A stretch of 6,868 nucleotides of DNA from an uncultured Eubacteriales bacterium (GTDB lineage: Bacteria; Bacillota; Clostridia; Christensenellales; UBA1242). Both the position numbers and the translations under genes were made by a program. Positions within the stretch are counted from its first letter, which is position 1. Each line of letters begins with the position of its first letter. The notes under the pieces were generated by a model. The model saw only the letters and a list, made by a program, of their open reading frames with translations. It did not search any database and was not told where the DNA came from. Of this stretch, positions 6,109-6,868 are shown one piece after another. The stretch covers positions 1-6,868 of the forward strand of contig CAQFKO010000047.1 of assembly GCA_948787875.1 (NCBI GenBank), read 5' to 3'.

Positions 6109-6199
6109 GGAGAGTTACTCAAGAGGCCGAAGAGGCGCCCCTGCTAAGGGTGTAGTGCGGGAAACCGCAGCGAGGGTCCGAATCCCTCACTCTCCGCCA
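6109..6199 (+). tRNA. tRNA-Ser(GCT), reads AGC and AGU
   Basis: A full class II cloverleaf with encoded CCA. The acceptor GGAGAGT (6109-6115) pairs with ACTCTCC (6189-6195), followed by discriminator G and CCA (6197-6199). The D stem is CTC/GAG. The anticodon stem CGCCC/GGGTG has loop CTGCTAA with anticodon GCT at 6143-6145. The long variable arm TGCGG/CCGCA (6156-6169) has a GAAA loop, and this arm plus G discriminator are serine identity marks. The T stem is GAGGG/CCCTC. The T loop reads TCCGAAT (6177-6183), not the normal TTCGAAT, so position 55 is C instead of U. All stems are intact, so it is probably functional. It stands alone, with its own promoter and terminator. Confidence 0.96.
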
Positions 6200-6203
6200 A
6201 AAG
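6186..6203 (+). repeat. tRNA 3'-end copy of an 18-bp imperfect direct repeat (possible attachment site)
   Basis: CTCACTCTCC then GCCAAAAG, covering the acceptor 3' strand, CCA and four bases beyond. It matches 6726-6743 at 16 of 18 positions, with the first 10 identical. tRNA 3' ends are common integration sites. Confidence 0.4.
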
Positions 6204-6210
6204 CGAATTG

Positions 6211-6244
6211 TACGCACTCTTATAGAATAAGGTGCGTATTTTTT
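6211..6244 (+). terminator. Intrinsic terminator of tRNA-Ser
   Basis: TACGCAC (6211-6217) pairs with GTGCGTA (6232-6238). After a bulged T, CTTAT pairs with ATAAG around an AGA loop. Six T follow (6239-6244). Confidence 0.88.
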
Positions 6245-6255
6245 GTGGAAGTAAT

Positions 6256-6283
6256 TTGAAAGTTGCTTGAAATATGATATAAT
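6256..6283 (+). promoter_or_regulatory. Extended -10 promoter of the Rid-family gene
   Basis: TTGAAA (6256-6261), a 16-nt spacer, then TATAAT (6278-6283) preceded by TGA. The 12 bases at 6272-6283 are identical to those at 2754-2765 before the first [E/D]VRHYL gene. Confidence 0.8.
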
Positions 6284-6307
6284 AAAATAAATAAAGGAGA
6301 AAGTTTT

Positions 6308-6709
6308 ATGATAGAAAATATAAGTCCAAGTGGATATAAAAAAATAGGTGTGTATACTCCTGCGAAAAAAATTGATTGTGGAAATTATTATTTAATTTAT
6401 GTTTCTGGAATTCAAGCACATGCTTCACAAGACAATAACAGCAAGGTTGATTCAGATGATATTGAGGTTCAAACACATCAAGTATTTTCTGATATTGGAG
6501 ATATTTTGAAATTAGCAGGTGCAACATTTGATGATGTTGTTAAAGCAGTTATATACGTAACTGATATGAGTGAATTTGAAAAGGTTTCTAAAATAAGAGC
6601 AGACTACTTTAAAAATTCTATGCCTGTATCGACATTGGTTGAAGTAAATAGAATGGTTAGAGATGGTGCAAAAATTGAAATTGAAGTTACAGCACTATTA
6701 AAAAAATAA
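6308..6709 (+). CDS. Rid (YjgF/YER057c/UK114) family protein lacking the canonical Arg
   Basis: The product is 133 residues, normal for this trimeric family (about 125-135). Family landmarks in order: YVSGIQ (31-36, usual SGQ region), QTHQVFSDIGDILKLAGA (55-72), DVVKAVIYVTDMSEF (76-90), the YF before the last strand, and VEVNRMVRDGAKIEIEV (111-127). Canonical RidA hydrolyses reactive enamine/imine intermediates made by PLP enzymes, using an Arg in P-A-R-S to hold the carboxylate. Here the motif reads PVST (106-109), with Ser108 at the Arg place. Subfamilies without this Arg (the Rid4-Rid7 type) are known to lack that deaminase activity, so I do not call it RidA. AAAGGAG (6293-6299) lies 8 nt before the ATG. 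None of its seven glycines uses GGC, a codon frequent in pyrG. It has its own promoter and terminator, between tRNA-Ser and a repeat of the tRNA end. Confidence 0.92.
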   Translation: MIENISPSGYKKIGVYTPAKKIDCGNYYLIYVSGIQAHASQDNNSKVDSDDIEVQTHQVFSDIGDILKLAGATFDDVVKAVIYVTDMSEFEKVSKIRADYFKNSMPVSTLVEVNRMVRDGAKIEIEVTALLKK

Positions 6710-6725
6710 GGGAAGTATAAACTTA

Positions 6726-6743
6726 CTCACTCTCCACAAAAAG
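6726..6743 (+). repeat. Distal copy of the tRNA-Ser 3'-end repeat (possible attachment site)
   Basis: CTCACTCTCC then ACAAAAAG. It differs from the tRNA copy only at G-to-A (6736) and C-to-A (6738). No cloverleaf precedes it, so it is not a second tRNA. It runs straight into a terminator stem, as expected if it once followed a tRNA end. It lies 540 bp from the first copy. Confidence 0.4.
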
Positions 6744-6776
6744 ATACCACTATTTTTAGTGGTATCTTTTTATTTT
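6738..6776. terminator. Strong hairpin terminator between the Rid gene and a possible convergent gene
   Basis: A perfect 15-bp stem, 6738-6752 with 6757-6771, has a TTTT loop and then TATTTT on the plus strand. On the minus strand only TTTTT within the stem is available, so it works best for plus-strand transcripts. Confidence 0.88.
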
Positions 6777-6868
6777 GTTATATCTTGAAGGTTATAAAAA
6801 TTTGGCCATGTAATATTTATTAATTTCATTAATACTTGAGCTATTTTTTTGCAAAATTTATGTGCTTT
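6770..6868 (-). CDS. Possible C-terminal fragment of a minus-strand gene entering from the right edge
   Basis: One minus-strand frame is open from the edge for 32 codons, ending at TAA (6770-6772). It reads KAHKFCKKIAQV, then LMKLINITWPNFYNLQDITK. The stop abuts the 6738-6776 hairpin, as for other genes here, and the arrangement is convergent with the Rid gene. In DNA this AT-rich such a frame arises by chance fairly often, and I recognise no family. The other two minus frames have stops within about 30 bases of the edge. Confidence 0.33.
   Translation of the reverse strand, partial: KAHKFCKKIAQVLMKLINITWPNFYNLQDITK

Noticed and set aside
6710..6737. A second, decayed tRNA ending at the distal repeat
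   Set aside because: The sequence upstream contains no T arm, anticodon arm or matching acceptor strand; only the 3'-end segment is repeated.
1..6868. CRISPR array, transposon ends, toxin-antitoxin or known defence genes
   Set aside because: No regularly spaced repeats, transposase or integrase motifs, or recognisable toxin or nuclease domains were found on either strand.

Overview
The window is AT-rich bacterial DNA (about 70% A+T by eye), read with the standard bacterial code. It has strong AGGAG-type ribosome binding sites, sigma-A type promoters and compact hairpin/T-run terminators. CTP synthase, a CCA-encoding tRNA-Ser and the overall style point to a low-GC Bacillota, perhaps an uncultured gut clostridial or related lineage. 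That placement is inference; nothing here fixes the genus.

Left part (2-878): two same-strand genes for small DNA-binding proteins. The first is cut by the window edge. Each is built of two XRE-like helix-turn-helix units, and the two are paralogues. A terminator ends them. Middle (1028-2731): a self-contained pyrG (CTP synthase) unit with its own promoter, strong ribosome binding site and a terminator carrying a cUUCGg loop. Next (2732-4312): two monocistronic paralogues of unknown function, both starting M-[E/D]-V-R-H-Y-L and ending K-Q-K-Q. Each has an extended -10 promoter with a 17-nt spacer and its own terminator, so gene and control region look duplicated together.

Minus-strand block (4294-5897): a D-2-hydroxyacid-dehydrogenase fold protein whose three expected catalytic residues appear replaced, preceded by a putative lipoprotein with a near-consensus promoter. 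They are separated by a terminator, so they are probably not one simple operon. Right part (6012-6868): a tRNA-Ser(GCT) with an unusual T-loop, a Rid/YjgF/UK114-family gene lacking the usual substrate-binding arginine, and a possible minus-strand gene running in from the right edge. The tRNA 3' end is repeated imperfectly (16 of 18 bases) just after the Rid gene, so the pair brackets a short segment holding only that gene, like a small tRNA-targeted insertion.

Most genes stand alone, each with a promoter and terminator. No shared pathway links them. The most unusual items are the duplicated unknown family, the altered dehydrogenase, the T-loop change and the tRNA-end repeat around the Rid gene. 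I see no CRISPR array, transposase, integrase or recognisable defence system.
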